Of a DNA stretch of 64,000 nt, positions 1 through 13,400 are shown one piece after another. A program made the position numbers and the translations under genes. Origin of the DNA: Albula goreensis (lineage: Eukaryota; Chordata; Actinopteri; Albuliformes; Albulidae); the NCBI GenBank assembly GCA_022829145.1, contig CM040753.1, forward strand, positions 7,658,884-7,722,883, in the 5' to 3' direction. A model generated the notes under the pieces. It worked only from the letters and a program-made list of their open reading frames with translations, searched no databases and had not been told where the DNA came from. Position 1 is the stretch's first letter, and every line of letters begins with the position of its first letter.

Positions 1-35
1 ATAAATCATTGTAAACAGGAAGAAAACAGCCCTCC

Positions 36-41
36 TTTATT
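36..41 (-). terminator. pard3: Poly(A) signal AATAAA, distal
   Basis: Canonical AATAAA on the minus strand (TTTATT on plus). Sequence beyond it in the transcript sense is U/GU-containing (GGGCTGTTTTCTTCCTG), which fits a downstream element. Cleavage would be expected about 10-30 bases further, within the first 30 bases of the window. No other canonical hexamer was noticed in the preceding 2 kb of the UTR except the proximal one at 2206-2211. Confidence 0.65.
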
Positions 42-645
42 CTAAATATGATATGTACAGGGAAACAGGCTGGGTACATTTTTAATACATCATGTAAAAG
101 TCTCAAAAAACCAATTGCACTGTCCATCCATTCATCACCTGTTTTTAAACATCGTAGTACCTAAATTATTGAAGGCAATGGAAAAACAAGAATACAAATA
201 CACAGATAAGATGTGCAGATTTTTTCCTTTCATCATTACAAAAAACCGCAAAAAGAAAACCCTTTAATGGGACCACGTGATGTGCCAAGAAACGCGGAAG
301 ACGACAGTGATGAAAACAAGAGACTAATGATTGTATGCTAAAAAAAAAAGATTCCCATCAACTTGGCAGGGAGAACAATGTACCCAACAACACACCTGGC
401 AACTCAGGCACTTTAAACGCCTCGGAGTGAAGCTTGTGACTTGTGACACCGCTGGGATGGGGAGAGGCAGCCAGGCCCTACGGTGACGGGCCACAGTCAC
501 ACACAATGAGATGTCACGGCTGAAGCGTAAGGGTTTGTTTTGTGCCATGTACTGCGTGTTCCATTCACAGCCCGAATGAGGCTCCACACACAGCTCTCTG
601 AACAAAAAGAGGGGTAAAGATGAACCACATTTTCTGAAGACAAAT

Positions 646-646
646 G

Positions 647-678
<32 letters not shown>

Positions 679-680
679 AA
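646..680. repeat. (GA)n microsatellite in the 3' UTR
   Basis: About a dozen uninterrupted GA units (655-678) with a degenerate edge; read as CU in the pard3 transcript. Confidence 0.9.
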
Positions 681-1584
681 TAGAGACCAAGCACATCTCT
701 TTGTTCAGACCTCGTTATAGAAACACAGAGGAATACTTCTGAGGACATATTTGAATAAATCACCGGTAAGGTCAACGTTTCCCTTTTATGCGCTCACGCC
801 TTCCCCGTTTCCTATTGCCACACAGAGTCCAAGTGTTTAATCCAGCAGCCAGCACACATTTCACAGAGCGGAGAGCGTTGAGTTACGGGCACCGTTTACA
901 CACCAGGACACATTCAGCCAAGCTGCGGAGTCAGCTCAACACCATTAATGTTCCGAGTCCTTTTAATTTGTTACAACAGAGGCAGTGAAAGTGAAATAAA
1001 ATGTTTCTAACAGAGCACAGGATCACATTTCTGCCTGAAAGGTAACAAAAAAAAAATAATAATAATGAAATACAAAAAGAACACAAAACAATGTTGTACC
1101 GTCATGTTTGGCTTTAGTGCAAGCGATTTCTTGATGAACCGCTGTAATGAAAAATTCAGTGAAGAACTGGCAGCAGTGTTTGACTGGGAGTCTGTAACCC
1201 AAGACTTTATATGTACAAAGCAGAGGCCAGGAGTGGGACGCAGAGGCCGTCCCTCCGCTCCTCTCGCAGAGATGACACACAGATGAATTTTTCATGAGAA
1301 ACATTAATTAATAACCCTCTCTGACCCCATTTATACAATATGAATTCCCTGGTGTGGGGGGTTCTGAGCGAAAGTAGATCTAAAGGGTTATATGTTTATG
1401 TGAAAATGAGGGGAAATAACACCAAAATAAAACAAAAGGAAGCCAGGAGAGTGGAGCGGTGGAGGACCGTGTCTGAGGCAGAGGGGGATTCCAGGCTATG
1501 AGAGGTGGGTTGAGGGGACTGGGGGGTCATGCCAGAGTCTTGCTGCAACACAGAGTGTGCATGCAGGGAACACCAGCACCTGTG

Positions 1585-1800
1585 TGAATGCGCATGCACA
1601 CACGCACGCGCACAAACACACACAGTATGGAAAAAACATACTGAACAACACACAGATAACATACACAAATAAGATTGTGCAAACATGCGCGCACGCACAC
1701 ACGTGCACACACACACACACACGCTTGTGCAAAGACACACATGCATACACATGAACGTATACACACTCACAGACATTCATGCACGCACACAGACATGAAG
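1585..1800. repeat. Degenerate CA-rich block in the 3' UTR
   Basis: CA-rich sequence with alternating purine-pyrimidine pieces such as CGCACGCGCAC and GTGCACACACAC. It is GU-rich in the pard3 transcript, a class of sequence bound by CELF-type proteins. Long open frames over it are repeat artefacts. Confidence 0.85.
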
Positions 1801-2205
1801 GGCAGGAGGGATACCCATCCTATCTGGCTCCTACAGTCCTCGGGGTGACACCACAGATTAAAGGTACAGCCGTGCAGGGTGACCCCCTGATGTCTGGATT
1901 CTCAGGGGCTGGGGAGTCCCTGCCCTGCCACAGAGAGGGCACCATTTCTGGGGTACACTAAACTGCCCCACTGGGCAACGGCTCTGAAGGCACAGAGATT
2001 GACGGCTCAGCACAGAGCCCGCCTTTAAAAAAAATCTTACAAGGGAGCGTATGGGGGGGGGACACAAATACAGAAATTGGAAATTCAAATATAAAAAAAT
2101 AAAAATAAAAATTACAACATACGGATTTAATCTTTTATGTCCAAGAAGTTCAAAGCTAACCATTTTCCGAGAAGTTTCCATCTTCCGTTTTTTTTTTTTT
2201 TTTGC

Positions 2206-2211
2206 TTTATT
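2206..2211 (-). terminator. Proximal AATAAA hexamer next to a genomic A16 run
   Basis: AATAAA on the minus strand about 60 bases after the stop codon, followed almost at once by sixteen genomic A residues (plus-strand T16 at 2188-2203). It could be a short-UTR poly(A) site. It is equally likely to be a trap for oligo-dT priming that gives false 3' ends. Confidence 0.3.
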
Positions 2212-2272
2212 ATTGCCACGGTACAGCTGCTTTATCATCAACCCCTGCCCCTGCCTGTCACCCCCCCCCATT

Positions 2273-2827
<555 letters not shown>

Positions 2828-5076
2828 TTACTCACACGCGGCAAACATGCACAAACGCTAAACCCCCACGCCCTGACTGCTACTGTTCCCCACTTAGCCT
2901 TTCCGTGCGAGAGACAGACAGGCCATGTTTAGTCCAAAGACCGTGATGGCCTGCGTTCTTTGAGATCGGCTTTAATCAGCCATGGCGAGGCCTCGGCTGC
3001 CGCTTAAGTCGCCGAGCCCAAAATTGTTTCTAAAAGCCATTATTGTGAGATTCTTCGGTTCAGTAACGTGTCCATCGCAGACCCCATTATTTGAATCCAT
3101 TAGGCTGATGCGTGGTGTGAAGCGGGGCCCGCAGATACAGTGCGACGTCTTTAGGTTTCACGTGAAAGGAAGGGGTAAAAAAAAAAAAACCCCACATTCA
3201 CACCTCACTGGACATATGCAGCTTAAATGAGGTTTCAAGTTCACTTGCCATGAGACACAAGACGCTCCGAGCTGCAGCCTTGCGCACTGCCCTGACATAC
3301 ATTTCTTTAAGGGCTGCGTGAATTTAAGATCAGCACAATAGTCTGAGACGAGGGTGAAATCTATATGGTGCTTCAGAGGCCAGCACTTACTGCAGTCCAC
3401 CTCTGTCTGAATGGCTTCTCTGAATACATGATGAAAGACCCATATATACTGTGTATAGAGACTGTCAGACAAAACACAGAGAGTTGATTCCCACTTCACT
3501 ACCCTCGGGGCAAAAATAAAATATCACAAAAATAATATTAGAACAATGACAGGCAGAGCTGGTTATTAGTAACTAGTGCAGTGCTGAAACAACACTGTTG
3601 AGGGAAGTGCAGTTTTCATCTATACACTAAACTGTAGCACACTTACTCAACATTTAGGCAATTAAAAGCTTGTTCTTCAGATATATTTCACATCCTGTAG
3701 TGTGAAGAGAAAACGGTTTTGGACAATGATCCAAGTCTGAGAATTGACAATCGATGGCAAGTACAAGTATTTTGGTCGGAAAAGCTGACATGTTGTGAAA
3801 TAAGTTCTGTGCATATACACAGATGTGTTGGAGCTACCTTATCAGTAAAGTTAAGTTACCGCACAAATGAAGGGAGCGTTACACTACTTCCATGAACCCC
3901 AGGTCACCACTCTCTGTTTCCTCTTTTCTTTCAGTAAAATCAGGAGGAACATCTGGCTAGAGTGGACCTTTAAGTGTCTAAATTAAAATTTTTTTACAAT
4001 GTCAATGGAGATACAGTGGACCTATTAATAATATATTAAGGCTAATTCCTGTCACCTTGTTTCACAAGACGAAGTGAAGGAAGACCAAAAGTTCATCTAA
4101 GCCTGTTAGGAACACAGTTTAAGCAAGCAAGCAAGCTACATTATCCTGCTAGTTAAAGCCTTACGCCACCACATCCATATATTGTAACGCTAAGGATGTG
4201 CTGTACAGTTTGTCATTTAAAGTATGTATTCCACAGCAGTGTTTATCGGCATGTTAGCATGTGTATGACCATGCCTGTTTATTGAGGAGTGCCGTTTATT
4301 TGAGGACATGGATTATTGGAGGCCACACTATGCACCCCATTTTCGTGAACGCTTAATCGCTGTCTTCCAGCTCAGCTCTGTACATGTTAAGTAAATGAAG
4401 AGGATGAAGTGAAACACATGGCGGTCCTCAGACAGTACAGATCTTTCTGCACAATTCAAAGTGGCAGCAGATGTTGAAACAGACTGCTGAAAAATCCCCA
4501 CATTCTGGCATTCAGTTTCCACGGCATCAAAACTGTAGCGCTGTCAAAAGACTTCTACATATGTTCAGCAACAGTCACTGGGAACTGTGTTTTCAGTACA
4601 GTGCTAAGCATAATTTAATGTCAACTTACCTTCACCCTCCACACATTCTGTACCGGGAATGATTCATTTCATTCCTATCTCTCTCTCATCTATACATCTC
4701 TGCCCCATTTCTATACAGGAAATTTAAGATAAATAATTACATGGTTTTGAGGAAATTTAATTAAAAGCAACATTACCTCAAGACAAATGAGGGCTAACTT
4801 TAGACTGACAAAATATAACAAAGGCAGAAAGTACGACACAAAGTCAGCCTGAAAGGAAATTTGTAACTGCTGTAAGTCTGCTCAACCCATCTGGCACAGA
4901 TCAGAGTTTATCATGGGGGGAAGCTTTCCTTTCTCTCAGATACAAAACTAGAAACAATGTTTTTTTTCCTCTCGTGTTTGTCTTTGAACGTGCATGTCTC
5001 TGCACGTACTTATGCAAAGTGTGTGTAGTTGTGTGCCTGTGTGATTGTCTGTGTGTAGATAAATATGTATTAATTG

Positions 5077-5094
5077 GTGTGTGTGTGTGTGTGT

Positions 5095-5125
<31 letters not shown>
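5077..5125. repeat. (GT)n microsatellite
   Basis: GT repeat with one GG interruption on the plus strand; it is the inverted partner of the CA block that starts 96 bases later. Confidence 0.95.
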
Positions 5126-5127
<2 letters not shown>

Positions 5128-5220
5128 AGTGTTGGTAACTGTTTGTGCTTGGTTGTATGTGCATGCATGTGAGAGGAATCACCCTTCAAACGCCCTGATA
5201 TTCAGTATAGTTCTGCAGAT

Positions 5221-5330
5221 CACACACACACACACACACCATTCACACACACACACACACACTGACACACACACACCACACAGGCACACACACACACACA
5301 CACGAACAAAACCATACATGCACACACATA

Positions 5331-5376
<46 letters not shown>

Positions 5377-5468
5377 CACGCACACACACACAGGCACGCA
5401 CGCACGCCATTCACAAACACAAACAAAACCATACGTGCACACACACACATTCACAAACACAAACAAAA

Positions 5469-5510
<42 letters not shown>

Positions 5511-5516
5511 ACAGAC
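5221..5516. repeat. Compound (CA)n / minisatellite block
   Basis: About 300 bases of CA repeats with higher-order structure: the piece AACAAAACCA recurs at about 5305, 5422 and 5462, the first two followed by TAC(A/G)TGCACACACA. This points to local duplication of a mixed unit and not simple slippage alone. Long open frames here in several frames are artefacts of the repeat. Confidence 0.93.
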
Positions 5517-7319
5517 ACTCCCTCACCCAGTGCAGTGATGTCCCATCGACCTTGCTGGCACTGCCTGAGCAGCGGGTCTCTCACACAGCATCCATCTCCA
5601 CCCATTACCCCCTCAGCCTCCCACGGCCGTCCCATCCCGCCGGTCGGCCACTTCACTAGGGCAGCTCTCATCTAAATACCTCCATGTCAGTCCGCGGATT
5701 AAGGGAGCGTTCTTTCTGAGGAGGCGGCGTTGGCTGAGAATGTCCTTTTGCTTGTGCGGACCGCTGATCCAGGTTCACATTTCAAGCTCATTATGAGGGC
5801 GGGGGATCGGCCATGATTAATCCAAAGGTAGCTAATGAGCAGCTACTCTCAGAGGATCCCTCTGATGTTACCTCTAAACACCAGAGTTCAGCTTGTTTAT
5901 ATTTGACCTCTGTCACCTGCGCCATGAGATTATGTTAAGACGGAGCATCAAAGGTCAACTGTCACAGACAGCTTGTCTGGTAAATCCTTCTTTGTAAACC
6001 CAGGGAGAGCGTCCATTCAACATAGTCCTTTCATTTCCATCGCATTGCAAGTCATGTTTTGAAAACTTCAGCTGTTTTTTTTTCCACCCCAACAATAGAG
6101 AAAATAAGTGACATTTGTACAGCGCACATTGAAGTCAATTAGTAACATGACACATGTGATATTATATATATCTTTCCTGGAGTACTATGTGGCCTGTATG
6201 GTGTTTAACTGTGTCTAACTCACAGCCAACTACATTGAATTGGAGGTATATGCATACTTATGCTATACTGCTGATGTTCTGGCAGTGCCACAGACACATC
6301 CATGACTGAATTGGCCAATTGCAAATCAGTGTTAAAAGAGATATAGATCATTTATAGGAGTGAACATTCTGAAGTGCAAGAACAACATCTGTTTACCAAC
6401 TGTTCCTATTTCCTGATAAAGTGTCTGGCCATAAAAGGTTGCTTGCACTTTGTTGTCAATGATGACAATCGTTAAAAGTTCGTAGGGGAAAAATGACGGT
6501 GTCTCCAAAAAGCAATTGAGCCAGACTTTATCAGTAGCACCTTCAGTCAAGCTCCTCTTTTTTTCTTTTTTTTTTATTAAAGTGTGCAAAGCAAAAGGAA
6601 GTGTCACCTAACACTATGCTTGGGCTCTGATTTGCATTAACTGAAACAGATCTCTGATAGGAAGCTATCAGGAAGATAGCTGGAAATGCAGGCTATAACA
6701 TCAAACTCTGCTGGGGGGCTTAAGATCCCTGATACTCACGAGCTTTATTGACATTTATGACATATGTGAAAACTACACAAAAATAAGAATAAAGAAAACA
6801 GGATTGTGCTGAACATCACGCTGTAGCTGACAGGACAGTGGTGCCAAGATAAACTCTCTTTTGAAAACACTTTTTCTTTTTTCAGCCACACATTGTTATG
6901 TTTTGGAAGGGTTTTTTTTTTTTTGATTCCTAAAGTCATTTTCATAACTCCACATTTAATTTGGGCTGATAATGATTAAATGAAGTCTAGTGTTACTCAA
7001 TGGAAGAACATCTAACTTGCATTCAGATAACAGGCAATGTTCCACACAACGAATGCAGCTGAATAAATCTCTTTAAATTCAGTGAAGCATAATTTCTGAT
7101 TCCCAAGTTTTTTGGAAGGTTTGAATGATTTTTTTTTAAATACATTTTAGACTCCCTGGCTTCACTTGCGTTAGACTTCGGTTAGATCACACGAAATACA
7201 CCAAATGACCGTACTTTACATAAAAATAACTTTCAATGCACAACTTAAGCATTTCTAACCACATCCATCTGCTCACACTGGCAGACGCTGGGGAAGCATC
7301 CGCAGAGAGCCTACAGATG

Positions 7320-7690
7320 ACCCTCAGAAGAGAGAGAAAGAGGAGAGAGAAAAAAACAGAAAGACAGAGGAAGAGAGAGCACCAAAAGTAGAGATAGAGA
7401 AATAGAGGGCAGAGGGACAGGGAGAGAGAGAGAGAGAGAGACATTGAGAGAGAAACAGAGAGAGGGAAGGCAGTAAAGAGACACAGAATGAAACATAATA
7501 GTGAAGAACTGATAAAGATAGGCCCAGGCGAGGCAGAGAGACACAAGGCACACAGATAGAGGGAGGCGATAGGGAGACATGGAGAAAAAAGAAAACAAGA
7601 GAATGAGAGAGAGAGGAGGGACAGAGATAGAAGCAGACACAGCGATAAACATGGACAGAGGCAGAGACACAGATAGGGGGAGAAACTGAG
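7320..7690. repeat. GA-rich (sense CU-rich) tract beside exon B
   Basis: About 370 bases dominated by purines on the plus strand (GAGAGA, AGACAGAG, GAAAGAGGAGAG), which means CU-rich in pard3 pre-mRNA. It starts about 30 bases downstream of the exon B 5' splice site. Such tracts can bind PTB-type splicing repressors and can form triplex DNA. Open frames full of Ser/Leu/Pro across it are spurious. Confidence 0.85.
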
Positions 7691-7716
7691 CGATACAGTC
7701 GGGGGGGCCGGGGTTA

Positions 7717-7890
<174 letters not shown>

Positions 7891-8955
7891 CTAACCACAC
7901 AGAAAAGCCCCATGCTTCCCGTGTGCAGCATTTAGTGTTTGTTCATACCCGTGCCGAGCAAAAACCTTGTTTCTACAAAATGACGGCCTTCCAGGATATG
8001 ACAGCAAAGTTTTAGAGACAAATTTTAGTCACACTCTAAATTAGCCATATAGTCATGAAACGACAGTACACAGCCAATGATTCAAGCCGTCTATTCATGA
8101 ATGGCATTTAAAAATGGACAAAAGACTTCCTTAAGACTATCCATACCCATTATTACGGTGTGAAGTTGTACGGAGTATTCCCAGTCAATCACATAGGAAT
8201 GGGCACAGCAGTGGTTGTTTAGTATAAAAGAAAACAGATGTTATAAAGCGTTAATGCAGCACGTGACTGCATTGTTCCTTTGGCAAAGCCGTTGCACATA
8301 TTTGAATATGCCTTGTGGCACAGACTCCTGGTCGTCAAAGATCTCACACGTACAGCATGACAACATCACTGTCATTTATTAAATGTCTCTTCCAAGTAGC
8401 ATGTAATATATAAACAAAATACAATATGTATTTATTAGAATCACTTGTTGGAAAACAAACTGTTTGCTAAAACTGTGGTGTAATTACTGATGCTTTGCTC
8501 CATCAGACATGTTCATGTTTCATGGGCGGTGTGGGAAAACAAAGTTATCTTTACTACAGTTCAATGTACACAGACAGTCTTTGGTTACTGATTGGCATGC
8601 CCTGCAGAACTAATGGAAATAGTTCTGTTATAATGGAAATGGGAATTGTGGGTAAAAACATTTAAATATTCACTCATTAGCATGCCTCTCTCCCCTGACA
8701 TGTGTATAACATACAGATCTTCAGGGATGCATTATTCAGGTATCTCTGACTCACAATGTAACTCCAGGGTTTCAATTGCTTTAGTGATATTTAAAAATGT
8801 CCCTCCAGACCACCGTACTAATAACCTTTACAATGCTAACACCTAACACTGTAAATATCAGGTTGACCACTGGACATTAACAACACAAGTGAGGCACTGC
8901 ATTCAGTTCTCCAATTAAGATTCAGTTCCAGAGGGCAAACTGTGTGATATATATA

Positions 8956-8998
8956 TTTTTTAATGAATGCACTTGTCGTAAGTGCATTCATTAAAAAA
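8956..8998. repeat. Perfect 19-bp inverted repeat, 5-base loop
   Basis: The left arm 8956-8974 (six T, then AATGAATGCACTT) and right arm 8980-8998 (AAGTGCATTCATT, then six A) are exact reverse complements with the loop GTCGT between them. This is read directly from the sequence. It may be a small foldback element remnant or a hairpin in pre-mRNA. It is shorter than a typical pre-miRNA stem. Confidence 0.95.
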
Positions 8999-9209
8999 AT
9001 GCACCTCAGAAATAATTAAAAGATAAACCAGAAATATTAACCTGGATGCTTACATGTGAAAAAATATGTAATACCTTGGAACAACTGCTGTTGAGTTTCA
9101 AGAGAAAACACGGGACTGCATGTGTGTGACCATGTCTAGATAACGACATTACAGTTACAGCAGTATTTGTTTGAGGGAACTTCAGGATGTATCATATCTG
9201 AAAGGCCAG

Positions 9210-9219
9210 CTGTCAATCA
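9210..9219 (-). promoter_or_regulatory. Exact PBX-MEIS/PREP decamer TGATTGACAG
   Basis: Third exact copy, on the minus strand in the intron between exons A and B, inside a small dyad (CAGCTGTCAATC ... GGCAGCTG). Confidence 0.35.
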
Positions 9220-10356
9220 CACTGGCAGCTGTAAAAACAGGGCAATTAAACTCGTTAAGGAAATCGTCCAGGACCCCTATGTCTCTCAAAAATAAAACCA
9301 ACAAACAAAAAAAATCATTATTCCAAGAGCGCAAACCTTCAACGTGTACCATCTCTCAAGTTTCACAGAAATTTCAATTTCACTATTTTTTTTTAAGGAC
9401 TTCACTCAACTGTAAAACAGACATAATATGATATCAGCTTTATTTTAAGGGAAGTAAGCTCTGTTTTATTAAGAAAAGAAAAAAAATTAACAACTTTCAA
9501 ACTTTTTTTCATGGTATGGGAATGAGGGAGGAAAGAAGAGAAGGCCTGAAAAGAAAGGCAGGTTTTCATCCTGGCATAACGGGGCAGTGTCTGACGCCAT
9601 GTCGCAGAAACGGATGACAAATGGCTGGGGAGGAATGATCAGTCACTCTAATGACATTAGCAGAAGGGAATCTGATTACTCCCTGTTCTGCTGGGATACC
9701 ATGCTTTATAAAACATGACATTTGTTGAAATCAAATACTAAGATGCCCATTATCTAAACGAACAAAAAAAAATGATGTCGATATTGTAGCTTTTTTTCCC
9801 CCCCACTTGTTTCCTGTGGTGCCTGTACTTGTAAAGAAGTAGGAGACACCTGTCCAAACATACCAGTATAAAAACAACCAAAAAAAAAACCCAAAAGCAT
9901 AATTAAGAAAATTATTTGCAGCTATTAAGGAGCAGACACCGTAAAGACAGATTTGAGGGTGGGGGACGGGGTTGTGGGGAACCCTGCCGCAGACTTTCTA
10001 ACAGCCGTGGGTCCACACAGAGCTGATAATAGACGGGGCGGGCCCGACCTCCCCAAAATCAAACGGAGGTCAGGGCTGCAGAAATGACCAGATCAGCGTT
10101 TGCGTCCGCAGTCTGCAGATGCTTGCCGGCATCCTTTCGTGCCTCTGCGCAGCGGTATTTAACCCTGTGCCACAGTGAATGGCTTCCAGAATGCTTCCCC
10201 ACCTTCCGCTCGTGGGGGCATATGGAATCCATTTCACTGCTAGCGGCCTTCGGACTGGTTTCCATAAGCATGCGGCGATGCTAACAGTTCTGGTGGCAGG
10301 GATTCCGCCAAAGGTTTTTGCATGGTTTTTAACCCAATCCCACACATTTACAACAT

Positions 10357-10430
10357 ACATCACATCGCATTACAGCCATTTAGCAAGAGCTACCCAGAGT
10401 GACTTATAATTTGGGACAACATAAGTGCAT
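10357..10430 (-). mobile_element. SINE 3'-tail fragment (V-SINE-like)
   Basis: On the minus strand this reads like the common fish SINE tail: a form of AAGTCGCTTTGGATAA, then a CTTGCTAAATG stretch and short TGTAATG-type repeats. The tRNA-like head is not recognised here, so this is a diverged or truncated copy. Related sequence may continue to the right beyond 10430. Confidence 0.55.
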
Positions 10431-13400
10431 CAGACAGTAATGCCAGACCTGGCTAATAACATTTCTAAGCCAAAGAGTATATACTATGCAGCATCAATAA
10501 AGCACTAATGCAAATCTGAGCTAAAATACATCTCAGATTGCACAAGTACAAGCCATAAGAAGAAAATCATGACCATAAGTACCATAACCACAACCATACT
10601 GTACCATAATATAAAATACCACTACTCTAGTCTGTGGTGTAAGCCCAGGCTGTTTGCGGCTGTACAGGGCTCCAGCTTGCGGTCCAGTCCCATCCACTGG
10701 CTCAGAGTAGAACAAAAAGCGTAGCAGAAAATATGTCTCTGGCTTAATATCATGACACAAGAAACTGATTGCCAGTATCATACATGCAAAATGCTCGTAT
10801 GTGGAATGTACCCATTTCATTTGTTAACACATGTTCCTTTTACAGGCTTTATATTGAAAATGCCTCATAAAAATTATGTACATTTTTTGTGTACAATTGT
10901 TATGCAAACATTTCAGGTGAAGAAATCATAATGTTGTGCTTGCTTTTTTGAAGACCAGGTTTATATTTTTGTTTAAAATGAAACTAACACTATGTAGACA
11001 AAATACCTAAAACATAAAACACAACAGTCCTAGCAATGTCAGTGTAACTAATATCCAGGAATACACAAAGCAAGTACAACACAAACAAAAAAAAGACAAA
11101 CTTCTGTGGGTAAACTATGACCTTCTAGAACTAGATTTGCCTGTCAGAGACTCTTGTCTAAGCTGAACTCCAATACAAGGAAACTGGTGTCTGTGTAAAC
11201 AGGATAGAGCATAAAGGATGTTGAATTGGTTCTGTATTATCTCAGAACATTTCACTGGCCAGAGGTTGGCCCAATGTTTGAATTCACCCACAGCCATTCT
11301 GATAACCTCCCTGACTGCAGTCCACTGCCAGACATGGTTTCTGTATGCACTGTTGACCTCTCAGCGGTCAGGTGACTATGCTGTGGTCATGCTGCTCTGG
11401 AAGATTCCATAAGGGCGTGTGTCTCTGTCCTGACTCTCTGGTTTTCCCGTTTATCATTTTGTGATATGGTCATGCATAGCTGAATTTCTTGTAAACTCTT
11501 ATAAGCCTAAAATGCTAAAACATGAGGGCTATTATAATCCAAGACAAATTTATAACAGTTGCTCAGGTTATGTTTGATTCTGGGTAAGTGGATAATGGTA
11601 ACATTTGGCTACGGGGTGTACGAGGAATTGGGTTCTTCTTAAATCCGACAGTGATTTATTTTTTATTGTTTAAAAATACAGGCAAGCCTCCAGAGTACAT
11701 ATATATATGTATGTATGCAGTTCAGAATTAACATCTGGAAATTCCCTTTTAATACACCACACATCACAGAAAGAAAGAAAAAAAATCTAACTGCCTGCAA
11801 CTTGGCAGAGGTCTGTAGCAGGCTTGGGATCTGTAGATATTACTTCAGTTTTACATTATGTGTCTGACCCGATTCCTCTCCCCGTTTAGCCTGAGGGCTG
11901 GAAGAGACAGGAAAAGACACACCTCGCTTCTCAGTGCATTTTCTCCCCATATATTACAGCTTCTCACCCCCACCCCCACTCTATGCTGGAGTTACAGAGA
12001 TCGAGAGGCATTAAAAATAACACATGCCCTTTCCTAAAATGGATTACGGGCTGGTTTCACTAAAAATGTACCCCTAACTTTGACTAATACATGCAAACTT
12101 AACTTTTTTCTTCTGAAAAGACAGTTTAGTGAGATAGCCGTAGCGAGTGGCAAACTCAATAAAATGTGTTCATGAAGAAAATAATGGGTATTTATATTCA
12201 ACTGTGAGTCAAAGGTAAAGACAAACATTGATTTAATCTGGCATAAAGTTTGCTGAACCAAATGCCCATTATTATGAACTGGTCCCTTAAGCCTTCTATC
12301 TAGGCATTGAGCAGATCTTCACAAAATGGCTCTAATTTACCCATATGATTTATTCACCTGCTGCAGCTGCAATACAGAACAACATGTATTACATTTTGTC
12401 ATGGTACACAGGAATTACAAACTGGGCTATTGGAGAAAAGTTTTTGAATTTTGCATAGAGATAGAGGGCTAGAGGGACCAGGAGAGTGTCTCTCATGTAT
12501 GAACAGCTCCACAAAACACACCCTGATCTGCGCAGCAGCATGACTGGCCATGTTTCCCAGGTCGATGCCAGCGGTGCACGGGTCTTCATTATCCAAGGTA
12601 ATGAGCAAATAAAGGCACCGAGGTGACTACTGTCAATATGAGGATCCCCATTCCCATCTGCTGGGGAGGCCCTGGGAATGACAGGCACTTACGTTCTGGC
12701 TTGATATAAACCATTACAGTTCTAAGAATGGTTTACGCTACCTGTCAATATTCTAACAGCTTTGTAGCCTCTTATATGAAACCGCTATTTTATCGATGAA
12801 ATGGCTTTGGTTAGACGTTCTCTTTCAGAATGTTTTAATTTCTTCACCTTGCATTGCTACCTTTAAAAAAATAATAATAAAATAAGACTGATTTCAGAAT
12901 TGCCCTCTCAAATATTTCCTCATATTTACTTTAGGTGCTACATCTGCAAACGGCCGTTGTTCTTGGCACCAGGCCCTGACCTTTCTGAGGGCACCCCAGC
13001 TAATTGTCTGAAAGGGTGTTGACCGAACGGTTTATTTTCTCGTTGCGCCGGATTCCAGACTCAGGCACTTCCTGCGACTCCTGCTCGCCCTCTCGTCGCT
13101 GTGGTCTCTCGACTCGCAGAACAGGCCCTCGGTTCGGACATTAATACAGACCTCTCCTGTCTCCACAGGAGGACTATATTTTATTACTGTGGAACGGTTC
13201 TGCTCTCCCAACAATGTAAACAATGGCAGGCAATTAAGAGTCTTAAGCAGAGCCCAGCGGCGGCTCGGCTGTGTAAATATGAGTGCCTAACTCCCCCCGG
13301 TAGCGCAGAGGACGATGTAACTGTATCAGGCTAAGAGAGAAGGCTTTGATCCATCAATAAGACAAACAGTTAGAATAAGCTACGGTAAACAAAGGCAATC

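Larger units (their letters stand above)
20..2272 (-). other. pard3: pard3 3' UTR
   Basis: Sequence downstream of the TGA on the minus strand up to the poly(A) signal near the left edge. It has no coding potential that I trust: open frames here are short or run through CA/GT and GA/CT repeats. It holds a T16 run on the plus strand (A16 in the transcript, 2188-2203), a GT-rich block in the transcript (about 1585-1800 on the plus strand as CA), and a CT repeat in the transcript (about 646-680). The exact 3' end is inferred from the signal at 36-41. Confidence 0.75.

Noticed and set aside
1396..1780. Cys/Val/His-rich open frames over the CA-rich block
   Set aside because: They are direct translations of CA/GT repeats in several frames at once and lie in the pard3 3' UTR.
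5081..5671. Open frame of 192 codons (plus) and overlapping minus frames
   Set aside because: Composed of His-Thr or Cys-Val repeats from the CA block; no real protein features.
8956..8998. Pre-miRNA interpretation of the perfect hairpin
   Set aside because: The stem is only 19 bp with a 5-base loop and A/T-run ends, too short for a normal pre-miRNA.
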